NCBI GenBank assembly: GCA_030403585.1
Contig: JAUEPE010000047.1
Coordinates: forward strand, 1 to 52,690
Reading direction: 5' to 3'
DNA length: 52,690 nucleotides
Origin: Frankia sp. RB7
GTDB lineage: Bacteria > Pseudomonadota > Alphaproteobacteria > Rhizobiales > Xanthobacteraceae
This document shows positions 31,223 through 40,387 of this stretch, one piece after another (positions within the stretch are counted from its first letter, which is position 1; each line of letters opens with the position of its first letter). The notes beneath the pieces are model-generated. The model searched no databases. It saw nothing but the letters and a program-made list of their open reading frames with translations, and had not been told where the DNA came from. The position numbers and the translations under genes were made by a program.

Positions 31223-33706
31223 GTGACCTCCTTATCCCGTGCTGCATGGCGATCTGCCGGTCTGGCCCTATGCCTGATGGCCGGCCTGTCGATCGGCTGC
31301 GTCGCCCTGGCCAAATCTAATGAGACGGCCGAGGGCACCGCGAAGGAACTGGCCAAGCAGGCCGCCAAGAGAACTGATAAGAGAACCAATAAGGGAACTG
31401 ATAAGGGAACCGCGAAACCAGCCGCCAAGCCTGCCGCGGAGGACGCTGCGAAAGGAGGATCGGCCAAGGAGCCCGCCAAGGGCGCGGGCAAGGAAACAGG
31501 CAAGGGCGCCAGCAAGGCAGCAGCTTCCACCCTGGCCAAGGATGCTGCGAAGAAACCCGCTGGCAAGGATGCCGCCAAGGACAAACCGAAGCCCGCTGCC
31601 GCCGCCTCTGCGCCAAAAGCACGACCGGCCGCCAATGCTCCGGCCTCCCGGACCACGCCGGCGGTGACGGCCACCGTCAGACCTTCCGCCCCGGCCCCCG
31701 CCTCCGCCAAGCCTGTCGCGACGCCAATGCTGGCGCCTGCAACCCGCCAGCACGCCGCGCCGCGCAAGCCGGTCACGCCGGCCGCGGTTGCTGCGACCTC
31801 GTCGACGTCGCAAGCCGACAAGGACACGCTGGAAAACGTCATCGAGCTGGTGCGCAAGCGCAAGGCGGGCGATGCCAGCAGCTACGCGGATTCGATTTCG
31901 GACCCCGTTGCGCGAAAGCTCGCGGAATGGATCATCCTGCGCAGCGAGGATAATGGCGCGAGCGTCGAGCGCTACCGCGCCTTCCTCTCGGCCAATCCGA
32001 GCTGGCCGTCGCAGACCTTCCTGCGCCGCCGCCTGGAGGCCGCGATGTGGGACGACAGGCGCGACGATTCCGTTGGCTGGTCGTGGTTCGAAAACGAATC
32101 CCCTGTTTCGGCCAAGGGCCGCTTCGTGCTCGCCAAGGCGATGCTGGCGCGCGGCGACCGCGCCAATGCCGAGCGGCTGGTGCGCGAAGCCTGGCGCAGC
32201 GATCCGATGTCGGAGGACACCGAGAACAACGCGCTCGACCAGTTCGGCGCCCTGCTCACGCCGGGCGACCAGAAGGCGCGAATGGACACGCTGCTCTATG
32301 GCAGCGAGACCGAGGCAGCACTGCGCGCGGCAAAACGGCTCGGCGCCGGCTATGTCGCGCTCGCCAAGGCCCGCATCGCCTCCTTCAGGAAAGCACCGAA
32401 CACGCGCGCGTTGCTGGAACAAGTGCCGAGCGAATTGCACAATGATCCCGGCTTCATCTTCAGCAAGATCCAGCTGCTGCGCCGCGAGGAGAAGTTTGCC
32501 GAAGCAGCCCAGCTCATGCTGTCGGCGCCGAAGGATCCGAACCGGCTCTACAATCTCGACGAATGGTGGATCGAGCGGCGCCTCTTGGCGCGCAAGATGA
32601 TCGACACCGAGGAATTCCGCAGCGCCTATCTGATCGCACGCGACGCGGCGCTCCCCTCGCGCGACATCTACAAGACCGAACAGGAATTCACGGCGGGCTG
32701 GATCGCGCTGCGCTTCCTCAACGATCCCGCGGCAGCCGCCCAGCACTTTGCCCGCATCGGCGTCGGCAGCGTCAATCCGACCACGCTGGCGCGCGCCGGT
32801 TACTGGCAGGGCCGCGCCGCGGAAGCCGCAGGCCGCCAGCAGGAGGCCCGCAACGCCTATGCCCGCGCTGCCGAGCAATCCACCAGCTATTACGGCCAAC
32901 TCGCGCGCGCAAAGCTCGGCCTGCCGCAGATCGAGCTGAACGGCCAGCCGCGCGGCCGCGGCGCCGAACGGCTGGAGATCGTGCGCGCGGCGCAATTGCT
33001 CTACGAGCTCGACGAGCGCGAACTCGCCGTGCCGATGCTTGCCGACATGGGCGAGAACGGCGATCCCGAGGCGCTGACCGGCCTCGGCGAGCTGACCCAG
33101 CGCTACAACGACGCGCGCGGCATGCTGCTGCTCGGCAAGGCTGCACTGAATCGTGGCCTGCCGTTCGATTTCTACGCCTATCCCGTCAACGGCATTCCAC
33201 AGTTCACGCAGATCGGCCCCGAGGTCGAGCGCAGCATCGTCTATGCGATCGCGCGACAGGAAAGCGCGTTCAACCCCTCCGTGGTCTCGCCGGCGCAAGC
33301 CTATGGCCTGATGCAGGTGACGCCGGACGCCGCGCGGTACGTCTGCAAACGGCATGGCGCGACCTATGACCTCTCGCGGCTGAAGAACGATTCGTCCTAC
33401 AACGCCACGCTCGGCGCGGCGGAGCTCGGCGGCCTGCTCGAGGATTATCGCGGCTCCTACATCATGACCTTCGCCGCCTACAATGCCGGGCGCGGCAGTG
33501 TGAGGAAGTGGATCGACCGTTACGGCGACCCGCGCGAGGCCAAGATCGACGCGGTCGACTGGGTCGAGCTGATCCCGTTCTCCGAGACACGCAACTACGT
33601 GCAGCGGATCATGGAGAACCTTCAGGTCTACCGCGCCCGCTTCGGCGGCGGCACGCGGCTCCAGATCGAGGCCGATTTGCGCCGCGGCGCCGGCAGCGTG
33701 GAATAG
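31223..33706 (+). CDS. Soluble lytic murein transglycosylase with Lys/Ala-rich tail
   Basis: An 827-residue exported protein. A signal peptide (GTG start; hydrophobic LALCLMAGLSIGCVALA) leads into about 150 residues of Lys/Ala/Pro-rich low-complexity sequence. A long helical superhelix of Slt70 type (about 190-620) follows. The C-terminal GH23 lytic transglycosylase domain has its catalytic Glu in ARQESAFNPSVV, then AYGLMQVTPDAA and FAAYNAGRGSVRKW. It should cleave peptidoglycan glycan strands with 1,6-anhydro products. The start is uncertain: TTG at 31187 is also in frame. Confidence 0.88.
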   Translation: MTSLSRAAWRSAGLALCLMAGLSIGCVALAKSNETAEGTAKELAKQAAKRTDKRTNKGTDKGTAKPAAKPAAEDAAKGGSAKEPAKGAGKETGKGASKAAASTLAKDAAKKPAGKDAAKDKPKPAAAASAPKARPAANAPASRTTPAVTATVRPSAPAPASAKPVATPMLAPATRQHAAPRKPVTPAAVAATSSTSQADKDTLENVIELVRKRKAGDASSYADSISDPVARKLAEWIILRSEDNGASVERYRAFLSANPSWPSQTFLRRRLEAAMWDDRRDDSVGWSWFENESPVSAKGRFVLAKAMLARGDRANAERLVREAWRSDPMSEDTENNALDQFGALLTPGDQKARMDTLLYGSETEAALRAAKRLGAGYVALAKARIASFRKAPNTRALLEQVPSELHNDPGFIFSKIQLLRREEKFAEAAQLMLSAPKDPNRLYNLDEWWIERRLLARKMIDTEEFRSAYLIARDAALPSRDIYKTEQEFTAGWIALRFLNDPAAAAQHFARIGVGSVNPTTLARAGYWQGRAAEAAGRQQEARNAYARAAEQSTSYYGQLARAKLGLPQIELNGQPRGRGAERLEIVRAAQLLYELDERELAVPMLADMGENGDPEALTGLGELTQRYNDARGMLLLGKAALNRGLPFDFYAYPVNGIPQFTQIGPEVERSIVYAIARQESAFNPSVVSPAQAYGLMQVTPDAARYVCKRHGATYDLSRLKNDSSYNATLGAAELGGLLEDYRGSYIMTFAAYNAGRGSVRKWIDRYGDPREAKIDAVDWVELIPFSETRNYVQRIMENLQVYRARFGGGTRLQIEADLRRGAGSVE
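31367..31414 (+). repeat. Four tandem 12-bp units inside the transglycosylase gene
   Basis: AAGAGAACTGAT, AAGAGAACCAAT, AAGGGAACTGAT and AAGGGAACCGCG lie head to tail and encode KRTD-KRTN-KGTD-KGTA. This is in-frame expansion of the basic linker just after the signal peptide. The unit length is a multiple of three, so copy-number change would lengthen or shorten the tail without a frameshift. Confidence 0.85.
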
Positions 33707-33947
33707 CGGACTTTCTCTCGCGCGCGCGTAAGTAAGAGGCTGCTCTCGCGACGACAGGGCATGCGCGCCTCAGGCTGAGATGACCGTCGCCATCGCTGAG
33801 CAACGAACGCACCCGAGGGCCTGGCCGAAGTCAGCCGCGTAGCCGAGATCTGATGCCGGGGATGTGAGCAACCGTGAGGGGGCGGCGGACTGGCGCGGCA
33901 GGGGCCGAAGCCCATGTATGCATCTCAACTCAACAGGAGCAATTACG

Positions 33948-34169
33948 ATGCGTGCGATCTTGGCCTTGGGCATCCTTGTCGCCCTGACTGCCTCGGCCAG
34001 TGCCGGGACGGCAAATCACAAGCGACATGTCGCGCCTGCCACTCAAACCTTCGCCCCCCAAGTCACGCCGCGTGCGGCTGCGGGCTTTGCCTATGTTCCT
34101 TACGCAGCCCCGTATTCGGCACCGGTCGAATACAGCGATCCCTACCAAAGCCAACACTGGGGCGGCTGA
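33948..34169 (+). CDS. Small exported hypothetical protein
   Basis: A 73-residue unknown protein. The ATG at 33948 is preceded by AGGAGC and starts a clean signal peptide (MRAILALGILVALTASASA). The mature ~53 residues are rich in Pro, Ala and Tyr (PYAAPYSAPVEYSDPY), as in many small periplasmic or surface proteins. An upstream in-frame ATG at 33864 has no such support. It lies convergent with the porin gene, whose terminator follows. Confidence 0.6.
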   Translation: MRAILALGILVALTASASAGTANHKRHVAPATQTFAPQVTPRAAAGFAYVPYAAPYSAPVEYSDPYQSQHWGG

Positions 34170-34220
34170 CCAAGTACGGACAGCACCAGAGCCGAGCGGG
34201 CTCCGCTTCAAGATCAAAGG

Positions 34221-34248
34221 AAAACCCCCGGCAGTTTCCCGCCGAGGG
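34221..34248 (-). terminator. Rho-independent terminator of the porin gene
   Basis: On the minus strand an 8-bp stem CCCTCGGC / GCCGGGGG (one G-U pair) with an 8-nt loop is followed by TTTTCC. It lies about 26 nt beyond the porin stop. The plus-strand version has a mismatch and no T-run, so it works best for the porin transcript. Confidence 0.75.
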
Positions 34249-34273
34249 CTCTGAGTTAATCGATAGATCGATA

Positions 34274-35773
34274 TTAGAACGTACGGTTGGCGCGGAGCAT
34301 CAGAGTGAGAGAGTTCTGATCCTTCAGCTCATACGTCGCAGCAGGCTTGGCAGCGGTAAGGAGCGCAGTATTCGGTCCCGAGATGGTGCCCGAATACTTC
34401 TGGTCCAGACGCGACCAGCTCAAGTCCGCAGTGAACGCCAGGTTCTTGACCGGGGTCCAAACGGTGTTGACGCCGACAACCCCGAAGCTGAAGTCCGGGT
34501 TACAAGTCGCAGAGGCGGCACCATAAAGCGCGGTGAAGTTGGCGCAGATCAGCGTCTTGGCCGTGTCGCTGTACTTCAGCTGAGCATAGCCACCGTAAAC
34601 GCCGGTCGCCCAGTATGGATTCCAGTTGTGGGTATAACCACCGCGGAAGCCCCAGGTCTTGGTGGTCTCGATGCCACCACCAGCACCGAACACGCCATCA
34701 GTGATGCTAGCGAAGCCGACGCTCTGATATGCGCCGATGCCAGAGCCACTGAAAATAGCGAAGTTGTTCGGGAACAGGACCTGGAAGTTTCTCCTGGAGT
34801 CGCCATCGGTGTAGACGGCGTTCAAGTTGATCGAGTCACCCGCGCCAGTCGGGATGTTCTTGATCGACAAAGCACCCTGCACCGACCAGCCCCACTTGTC
34901 CGAGGGGTGACCCGTGGGTTCCGTCGTGCCATAATAGCCCGGATGGAGATCATGCGCGGAAGCCGACAGCTGGGCAAGACCCCAAGCCTGGTCAACACGG
35001 AACGCACCAACGATATCGGGGGAACGCGTTCCGCCCAAACCGTTGTTACCGTAGACGCCCGTCATGTACGACGCGCCAGTAACAGGCGTCGTCATGTTCC
35101 ACAGGTTGCCGGCACCGTTTGACTGCGTGTCGGGCATTTCCAACGCCACCGAACCAGTCATGCCCTGGCCGAAGTCAGCGGTATAAGCGAACTGGTTGAT
35201 ACCGGTCACGTGGTTGGAACCGCCCGGAACAGTATCGGGACCGCCAGCGTTGTAGCTCTGCCACGGTGCGTCGTAGATCGAAACCGTACGACCCATGGTG
35301 AAGCCAGCGAACTGGATGAACGCATGGTAGAGGCCGAGCGATACGCCACCAGCCGTAAACGACGACGGGTTGCTGCCGGTGAAGTTGCCCGTATCGTAGC
35401 TGAAGATCATGTCAGCGTAGGTACGAACGACGCCGTATTCGGTCGCCGTGCGGGTATCGACGTTGAAGTCCATACGAGCGCGGGTGTAGTAGTAGTTCTG
35501 CACGCGGTTGTTCGAACCGCCGTTCGCGCCGGCCTGGGTGTAGTTGAAACCGTAGTCACCGGATCCGCCAAAGATAACGTCAGCGCGCAGGTAACCACCC
35601 AGCTTGATGCAGGTGTCGGTGCCGGGCATGTAGTAGAAACCCGCACCGTATAGGGAGCAGATCTTCACGTATTCGACCGCTTTGGCCTTCACGGGGAGAT
35701 CGGCTGCCTGCGCTCCGCCCACGGCGATGAGACCCGCCGCTGAGCCGAGCAAAAGGCTCTTAACCAACTTCAT
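34274..35773 (-). CDS. Outer-membrane porin (Porin_2 family)
   Basis: A 499-residue porin of the alphaproteobacterial Porin_2 family. The signal peptide ends GGAQA-ADLPVKAKAVEYVK, and the KICSLYG and DTCIKLGGYLRADV segments (a likely disulfide) are diagnostic. The remainder alternates aromatic and Gly-rich strands, as in beta-barrels, and the last residue is Phe, the usual signal for outer-membrane assembly. A strong GGAGG ribosome site precedes the ATG. Codon use appears biased to preferred codons, fitting high expression. Confidence 0.92.
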   Translation of the reverse strand: MKLVKSLLLGSAAGLIAVGGAQAADLPVKAKAVEYVKICSLYGAGFYYMPGTDTCIKLGGYLRADVIFGGSGDYGFNYTQAGANGGSNNRVQNYYYTRARMDFNVDTRTATEYGVVRTYADMIFSYDTGNFTGSNPSSFTAGGVSLGLYHAFIQFAGFTMGRTVSIYDAPWQSYNAGGPDTVPGGSNHVTGINQFAYTADFGQGMTGSVALEMPDTQSNGAGNLWNMTTPVTGASYMTGVYGNNGLGGTRSPDIVGAFRVDQAWGLAQLSASAHDLHPGYYGTTEPTGHPSDKWGWSVQGALSIKNIPTGAGDSINLNAVYTDGDSRRNFQVLFPNNFAIFSGSGIGAYQSVGFASITDGVFGAGGGIETTKTWGFRGGYTHNWNPYWATGVYGGYAQLKYSDTAKTLICANFTALYGAASATCNPDFSFGVVGVNTVWTPVKNLAFTADLSWSRLDQKYSGTISGPNTALLTAAKPAATYELKDQNSLTLMLRANRTF

Positions 35774-36511
35774 GTTAAACCTCCAAGTTGCTCTTCAGGG
35801 AAGGTCACTGACCCGAACGGCCAATTCCCCAACCCCCTTTAAATCACCGCCTTGGCCACCTTCGCGTCTTCGGACACACCCGCATGAACGCGAGGGACTT
35901 AAGCGAAAGACCTAAACGGGACGACCTTGGGATGCCCCCCTCCGTCGCCCGATCACAATTACCGAACGTCCTTGCACACACAACAAGAGAACGCTCCTAA
36001 CCAGGCCTATGAAGCGTGTTTTCCAACGGGTGTTGCACAAATAACACGCAGATGTGATCGCGCGACGCCTGCAACATATTGTTTTTACTATATTTTTTTG
36101 ATCGGTTCCATTTGCCGCCGAAATTCCCGATCCGATGGTGCGCGGGTCGGCTTACGCACAGAGGCGGCTCTGACACGCTCGAATCGTGGAATCGGCACGC
36201 AGACTCAGGGGGTGAGTCCTGCGCCGTAACTCTCGGTGATCTCCGGCAGGACATGTGCGAACCGCAGCAGAAAACTCCCAGCAGATTCAATCGCTTGATA
36301 GAGCAGAAATGGCGTCGTCTGCGGAACTATCTCTGTTGCCTCTTCCAAACGCCTTGGTTCTGCGTCCGCTCTTCGGCGTGACATTTCTCGACTGGAACGC
36401 AAGCCGCCATGATCGGCGCGCAGTCCTGCGGAAATCGTTGGGAATATTCGAGCGAAAACACACGCTTCCAAATTGACCGGCCCGAGTAATTAGATGCATA
36501 AGGCTCGCACC
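35774..36511. other. Gene-free region between the porin and tRNA-Ser
   Basis: 738 bp without a supportable gene. Its left part must hold the porin promoter. A clearly AT-richer patch (about 36060-36120, with runs such as TTTTTACTATATTTTTTTGATC) stands out from the high-GC surroundings. Short frames on both strands have no family-like content or ribosome sites. I see no repeat or RNA gene except the tRNA promoter at the right end. Confidence 0.5.
36473..36501 (+). promoter_or_regulatory. Candidate tRNA-Ser promoter
   Basis: TTGACC (36473-36478), a 17-nt spacer and GCATAA (36496-36501) lie 10 nt before the tRNA. The -35 is good and the -10 is weak. Spacing and position fit a tRNA promoter. Confidence 0.4.
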
Positions 36512-36604
36512 GGAGAGGTGGCCGAGTGGCTGAAGGCAACGCTTTGCTAAAGCGTCATACGGTCTCAAGCTGTATCGAGGGTTCGAATCCCTCCCTCTCC
36601 GCCA
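36512..36604 (+). tRNA. tRNA-Ser (anticodon GCT)
   Basis: A 93-nt class II tRNA with encoded CCA. The acceptor stem GGAGAGG (36512-36518) pairs with CCTCTCC (36594-36600), followed by G and CCA. The anticodon stem ACGCT/AGCGT encloses loop TTGCTAA with anticodon GCT (36546-36548), reading AGC/AGU serine codons. A long variable arm and a GGGTTCGAATCCC T arm fit serine tRNA. Confidence 0.97.
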
Positions 36605-36892
36605 CCCAGCGGCAGAATCCAGGTCTGTTCATCTGAAAGCCATCGTCGCACGGCTGCGCAAGCCTGGCGCAAGGATTCGCGCAGCTGGAACTCAGCTCGA
36701 TTCGCGCTTTCCTCATATATAAGTGTGTGCGCACCTCGCCAGCAGGGTTCTTTGCACGACGCGATGGAAGCCGAGGACGGGTCGGGACAGAGTGACGACC
36801 GGAGCGTTGTTCTCTCCGGCAAAGCCGACTAGAATTTTAGCGCCAGTTCGCCGCAGCACAGACCCGTCATCGGGGTCCGGAACCCCAATCAC

Positions 36893-38899
36893 ATGTCGCC
36901 GCCGAGCCGCAACAGGGGAGCTTCGGCCCCCTCCTCACTTCATCCGTCGGCTATTCTGGACCAGGCGATTGCGGCGCAGCGTTCGGGCAATCTGTCGGAT
37001 GCGGAACGGGCCTACACGACCATCCTGAGGGGAAGCAGAACGCATCCCATCGCGCTCCATATGCTGGGGCTGTTGCACGCTCAGCGCGGCAATTTCGCGG
37101 ACGCCGAGCCATTGCTCAAGAAGGCTGCCCGCGTCGACTCCCGCAATCCTGACGTTCTTTTCAACTATGCCAATGTGCTGCGCGCGTTGGACAAGACAGA
37201 CGATGCGCTCGACTGGCTTGCGAAAGTGATTGCCCTGTCGCCGAACTTTGCCGATGCGCATCTCAATCGCGGAGCGATCCTGATGGCACGGCAGGAGCTT
37301 CACGGCGCCATTGCGGAATTCGATCGCGCCATTGCGATCGCACCGTCGAGCGCAGCGTTCGCAAACCGAGGAAGTGGGTTCCGGCAGCTCGGTCGGCTCG
37401 ACGACTCGCATGACAGCTACCAAAGCGCCATCGAGTTCGCACCGACGAATCCGCAGAACCATTTCGTCTTGTCCGAGGTCCTTACCCAAATGGGCCGACA
37501 CGACGAAGCGATCGGAGCGCTCGAAAGAACGGTCGCCCTCGACAAGGCCTTCCCCTTCGCGTCGAGCAACCTCGTTGCCTCCAGGCGCAAGCGTGCCGAC
37601 TGGCGCAATTTCGAACGTGAACAGGCCGCCCTGGACGAGGCCGTCGAAACCGGCGTGGCGGTCGACCCCTTCACCTTCTTTCATGCCTCGTCGTCTCCCG
37701 CACACCAATTGACCTGTGCGGAGACATATGTCGCCAACGTCACCCCGGAACGGGGTGCGGCGATATCTGGAACGCGGTCACCGGCTTCCCGGCTGCGGGT
37801 CGCGTACCTGTCTGCCGATTTTCGCAATCACGCCACCGCGCATTTGATGGCCGGAGTTTTCGAGGAGCACGACCGCAAGCGCTTCGAAATCAGCGCCATC
37901 TCCTACGGACCGGATGACCGCGGCGAGATGCGCGACCGCCTGAAGGCAGCATTCGAGCGCTTCGAGGACGTCAACCATCTTCCCGACGAGGACGTGGTCG
38001 AGCTGATACGCCAGCTCGACATCGAGGTCCTCGTCGATCTGGGAGGCTTCACCGCCGGTGCGCGGCCGAAGATCCTGGCGCGCCGGGCGGCTCCCATCCA
38101 GGTCAGCTATCTCGGCTTTCCCGGCACGATGGGCGCGTCATATGTCGACTACGTCATGGCCGACCGGATCGTCATCCCCGAAGGAGAGCAGAAGCATTAC
38201 GCCGAGAAGGTGATTTATCTCCCCGACAGCTATCAGGCGACCGACGCGGGGCGATCGCTCGCAAAGGTACCGGCCCGGAGCGAGGTCGGACTGGCGGACG
38301 ATGCATTCGTCTACTGTGCCTTCAACAGAACGGCCAAGATCACACCCGTGCTGTTCGATGTCTGGATGAGGCTGCTTGCCAAGACCGCCGGCAGCGTCCT
38401 CTGGCTGCTTGATGGGGACCCGGTCGCCAGGGAGAACCTGAGGCGTGAGGCCGTTGCGCGCGGCATCGCGGCAGAGAGGATCGTGTTCGCCCCACTCGTC
38501 CCTACCGACGAACATCTGGCGCGCCACCAACTCGCCGATCTGTTCCTGGACACATTGCCCTACAACGCCCATACCGGGGCCAGCGACGCCCTTTGGGCTG
38601 GCTTGCCGGTCCTGACCTGCCTCGGCACCGCCTTTGCGGGACGTGTAGCAGCCAGTCTTCTGAATGCCGTCGGCCTTCCTGAGCTGGTGACGCGATCGCT
38701 GGACGAATATGAGGATTTGGCGCTTCAGATCGCGCGTGATTCCGAACTTCGAACCACCCTCAAGAGCAAGTTGGCGGCACATCGGACCACTTGGCCTCTG
38801 TTCGATACTGCCCGGATGACGCGACACATCGAAAAAGCCTTCAATGAAATGTGGCGCCGCCACTACGCTGGCGAAGCGCCGGCCTCGTTTGCCGTCTAA
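36893..38899 (+). CDS. TPR-containing SPINDLY/OGT-like O-GlcNAc transferase
   Basis: A 668-residue protein. TPR repeats cover about residues 20-230. A GT41 catalytic domain follows (about 298-660). The catalytic-site His313 (SADFRNHATAHLMAGVF) and UDP-binding Lys482 (AFNRTAKITP) match the human OGT pair. SYLGFPGTMGASYVDY and LPYNAHTGASDALWAGLPV are diagnostic of the family. It probably modifies Ser/Thr on proteins in the cytoplasm; whether the sugar is GlcNAc or fucose is open. It starts 289 nt after the tRNA-Ser gene. No clear ribosome site precedes the ATG. Confidence 0.88.
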   Translation: MSPPSRNRGASAPSSLHPSAILDQAIAAQRSGNLSDAERAYTTILRGSRTHPIALHMLGLLHAQRGNFADAEPLLKKAARVDSRNPDVLFNYANVLRALDKTDDALDWLAKVIALSPNFADAHLNRGAILMARQELHGAIAEFDRAIAIAPSSAAFANRGSGFRQLGRLDDSHDSYQSAIEFAPTNPQNHFVLSEVLTQMGRHDEAIGALERTVALDKAFPFASSNLVASRRKRADWRNFEREQAALDEAVETGVAVDPFTFFHASSSPAHQLTCAETYVANVTPERGAAISGTRSPASRLRVAYLSADFRNHATAHLMAGVFEEHDRKRFEISAISYGPDDRGEMRDRLKAAFERFEDVNHLPDEDVVELIRQLDIEVLVDLGGFTAGARPKILARRAAPIQVSYLGFPGTMGASYVDYVMADRIVIPEGEQKHYAEKVIYLPDSYQATDAGRSLAKVPARSEVGLADDAFVYCAFNRTAKITPVLFDVWMRLLAKTAGSVLWLLDGDPVARENLRREAVARGIAAERIVFAPLVPTDEHLARHQLADLFLDTLPYNAHTGASDALWAGLPVLTCLGTAFAGRVAASLLNAVGLPELVTRSLDEYEDLALQIARDSELRTTLKSKLAAHRTTWPLFDTARMTRHIEKAFNEMWRRHYAGEAPASFAV

Positions 38900-39197
38900 A
38901 TCTCATCATGAGGTCGCCTTGGCGTGAAGAGCGACCTCGATAGCTACTATCACTATGTCGTTGGGAATGGGCACAAGGCAAAGCTGCGTCTGTGCCGGCT
39001 CCCGGGAATGACGAGCCTGCTGCTTCCGGATCACGATTACATGGCGTCGATTCAGCTTCCGCAACGCTGAACTGAATGCACGATCGCGGGACGCGTATGA
39101 GCGCGCGCGTCGATCAGCTCGACGAAGCGGTTCGAGCGCTCGAGCGGTCGCACGAAACAAGGCTTTCCGTTCGCGCTCCCGGGTCGGGGTGAACCGC
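38900..39197. other. Intergenic region after the OGT-like gene
   Basis: 298 bp. Short minus-strand frames exist (for example 38906-39160, 84 codons), but none has a ribosome site or recognisable content. I see no repeat or hairpin of note. Confidence 0.4.
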
Positions 39198-39464
39198 TCA
39201 GTGAGCGGACACCCACGCCCTCGCCTCGCGCTGCGCTGCCGAGATCTCGGACTCCGACATCTGGCCGGCCACTTCCTGGCGCAGCGTGACGGCGTCCTTG
39301 CGGCCCTTCAGGGCTGCGAGGTTGAACCATTTGTGCGCGGCGACGAGGTCGACCAGGCCCGAGCGGCCGCTCGCCCAATAGATCCCACGCTCGAACAGAA
39401 CGTCCGAGAGCGCGCTTGCATCGATCGGCGTTGCCGCATCGAGATCGAAAGTACCCTGAAACAT
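39198..39464 (-). CDS. Small Sel1-like repeat protein
   Basis: An 88-residue protein with one Sel1/TPR-like unit: FERGIYWASGRSGLVDLVAAHKWFNLAALKG has the A-x-x-W-F-x-x-A-A pattern of SLR repeats, followed by an amphipathic helix. There is no signal peptide, so it is probably cytosolic and binds another protein. AAGGGGATG lies upstream of the ATG. Gene neighbours do not suggest a partner. Confidence 0.6.
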   Translation of the reverse strand: MFQGTFDLDAATPIDASALSDVLFERGIYWASGRSGLVDLVAAHKWFNLAALKGRKDAVTLRQEVAGQMSESEISAAQREARAWVSAH

Positions 39465-40294
39465 AACGCATCCCCTTTTTCTTGTGCCGTCTCGTTCCCC
39501 CGAGCGCGGCTCCCGTCCAACTCTGATGTGCGTGATCCTTCTGGATCACACGCTGTTCAACTCATCCCCGAAGTCTTCTTGCCCGAGTCTTTTGCCCAAT
39601 GCCGTTTGCCGGCTTGTTGGAGGCGATGATGCCGGGCAAATTTGAATGGCAGTTTAAGTATCGCGATGAAGCAGACGTAAACGGAAGCGCCTGCCACGCG
39701 CGCGGGAAATTCAAGAAGTCCCTGATTTTCAGTCACTTCTGGGATTCGTCAGATTTGGTTTACCCTGGGATTTTCGGACATCGATAACCATCGCGCGCGG
39801 TGGCGCGTGTCCTGTGGATACAATTGGACAGGTCGCAGGATGGCCGCGCGCCGCGGGCGCCTGCCGCGGCGGTCATGCCGGCAGGACACGGGAGGTCCGA
39901 GATCCAGCGTCGCGGCAACGAAAGTTCGCCGCAGCCCTCGCCAGCCCCAAGGCGGCTCGGCCAAAGGCAAGGCAACGCGACCAGGTCGCGGTCAGATCAG
40001 CAATGTCGGGATAAGGGAATGCCGGCAATACCCCGGCCTCAAGGAACGAGGGCGTCGGCGAACACGTCAGGACCAGATTCCACTTTGACCGCGAGGTTAC
40101 TCGTGAAATTGCAGAACCGGAGAACCGGAGCCGCACCGAACGAAGAAAACTTGTTTCTTCTGCCGGACCGTCAAAGAGAACGATCCGACCGTTGACCTGA
40201 TGTCTCGCCGACACCCTCTATCGTCGACCAGAACCTTTTGAGAGGCGCTGATGACGTGCCGGCTCTCTAGGAGCCGGCAACTTCAGAAGCGAAG
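39465..40294. other. Gene-poor region with uneven composition
   Basis: 830 bp without a supportable gene. Positions 39600-39790 are markedly AT-richer than the rest and encode a 62-codon frame (39599-39787) with no ribosome site. 39800-40190 is GC-rich with long but unconvincing frames on both strands. An AGAAGT / ACTTCT inverted repeat lies near 39720. It may be a decayed insertion, but no transposase or integrase remnant could be recognised. Confidence 0.4.
40257..40279 (-). terminator. Hairpin downstream of the lysine-rich peptide gene
   Basis: TGCCGGCTC and GAGCCGGCA form a perfect 9-bp stem with a 5-nt loop, 16 nt beyond the small gene's stop. There is no T-run after it on the minus strand, so it may be a 3' stabilising hairpin or a weak terminator. 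Confidence 0.5.
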
Positions 40295-40387
40295 TTACTT
40301 CTTCTTCTTGGCGACCTTGCGGGTCTTCTTCGCAGTCTTCTTCACTGCGCTCTTCGCCTTCTTCGCCTTCTTTGCTTTCTTGGCCAT
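40295..40387 (-). CDS. 30-residue lysine/alanine-rich histone-like peptide
   Basis: A short gene encoding a 30-residue peptide that begins MAKKAKKAKKAKSAVKK and ends VAKKKK: 17 Lys, 7 Ala and no acidic residue. It is supported by a strong GGAGGG ribosome site five bases before the ATG, a perfect dyad 42-71 nt upstream and a hairpin after the stop. The AKK repeats resemble the C-terminal tails of histone H1/HU-type proteins, so it may bind DNA or RNA. The overlapping longer frame (40218-40490) is Glu/Arg low-complexity and rejected. Confidence 0.7.
   Translation of the reverse strand: MAKKAKKAKKAKSAVKKTAKKTRKVAKKKK

Noticed and set aside
31268..33355. 695-residue minus-strand frame opposite the transglycosylase gene
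   Set aside because: Antisense shadow of a well-supported gene, with low-complexity Arg/Gly sequence.
38906..39160. 84-residue minus-strand frame after the OGT-like gene
   Set aside because: No ribosome site and no recognisable content; Arg-rich composition typical of a GC-rich chance frame.
39599..39787. 62-residue plus-strand frame in the AT-rich block
   Set aside because: No ribosome site, no recognisable family and no neighbouring partner.
36590..40300. Genomic island integrated at tRNA-Ser
   Set aside because: No second copy of the tRNA 3' end and no integrase gene could be found downstream.
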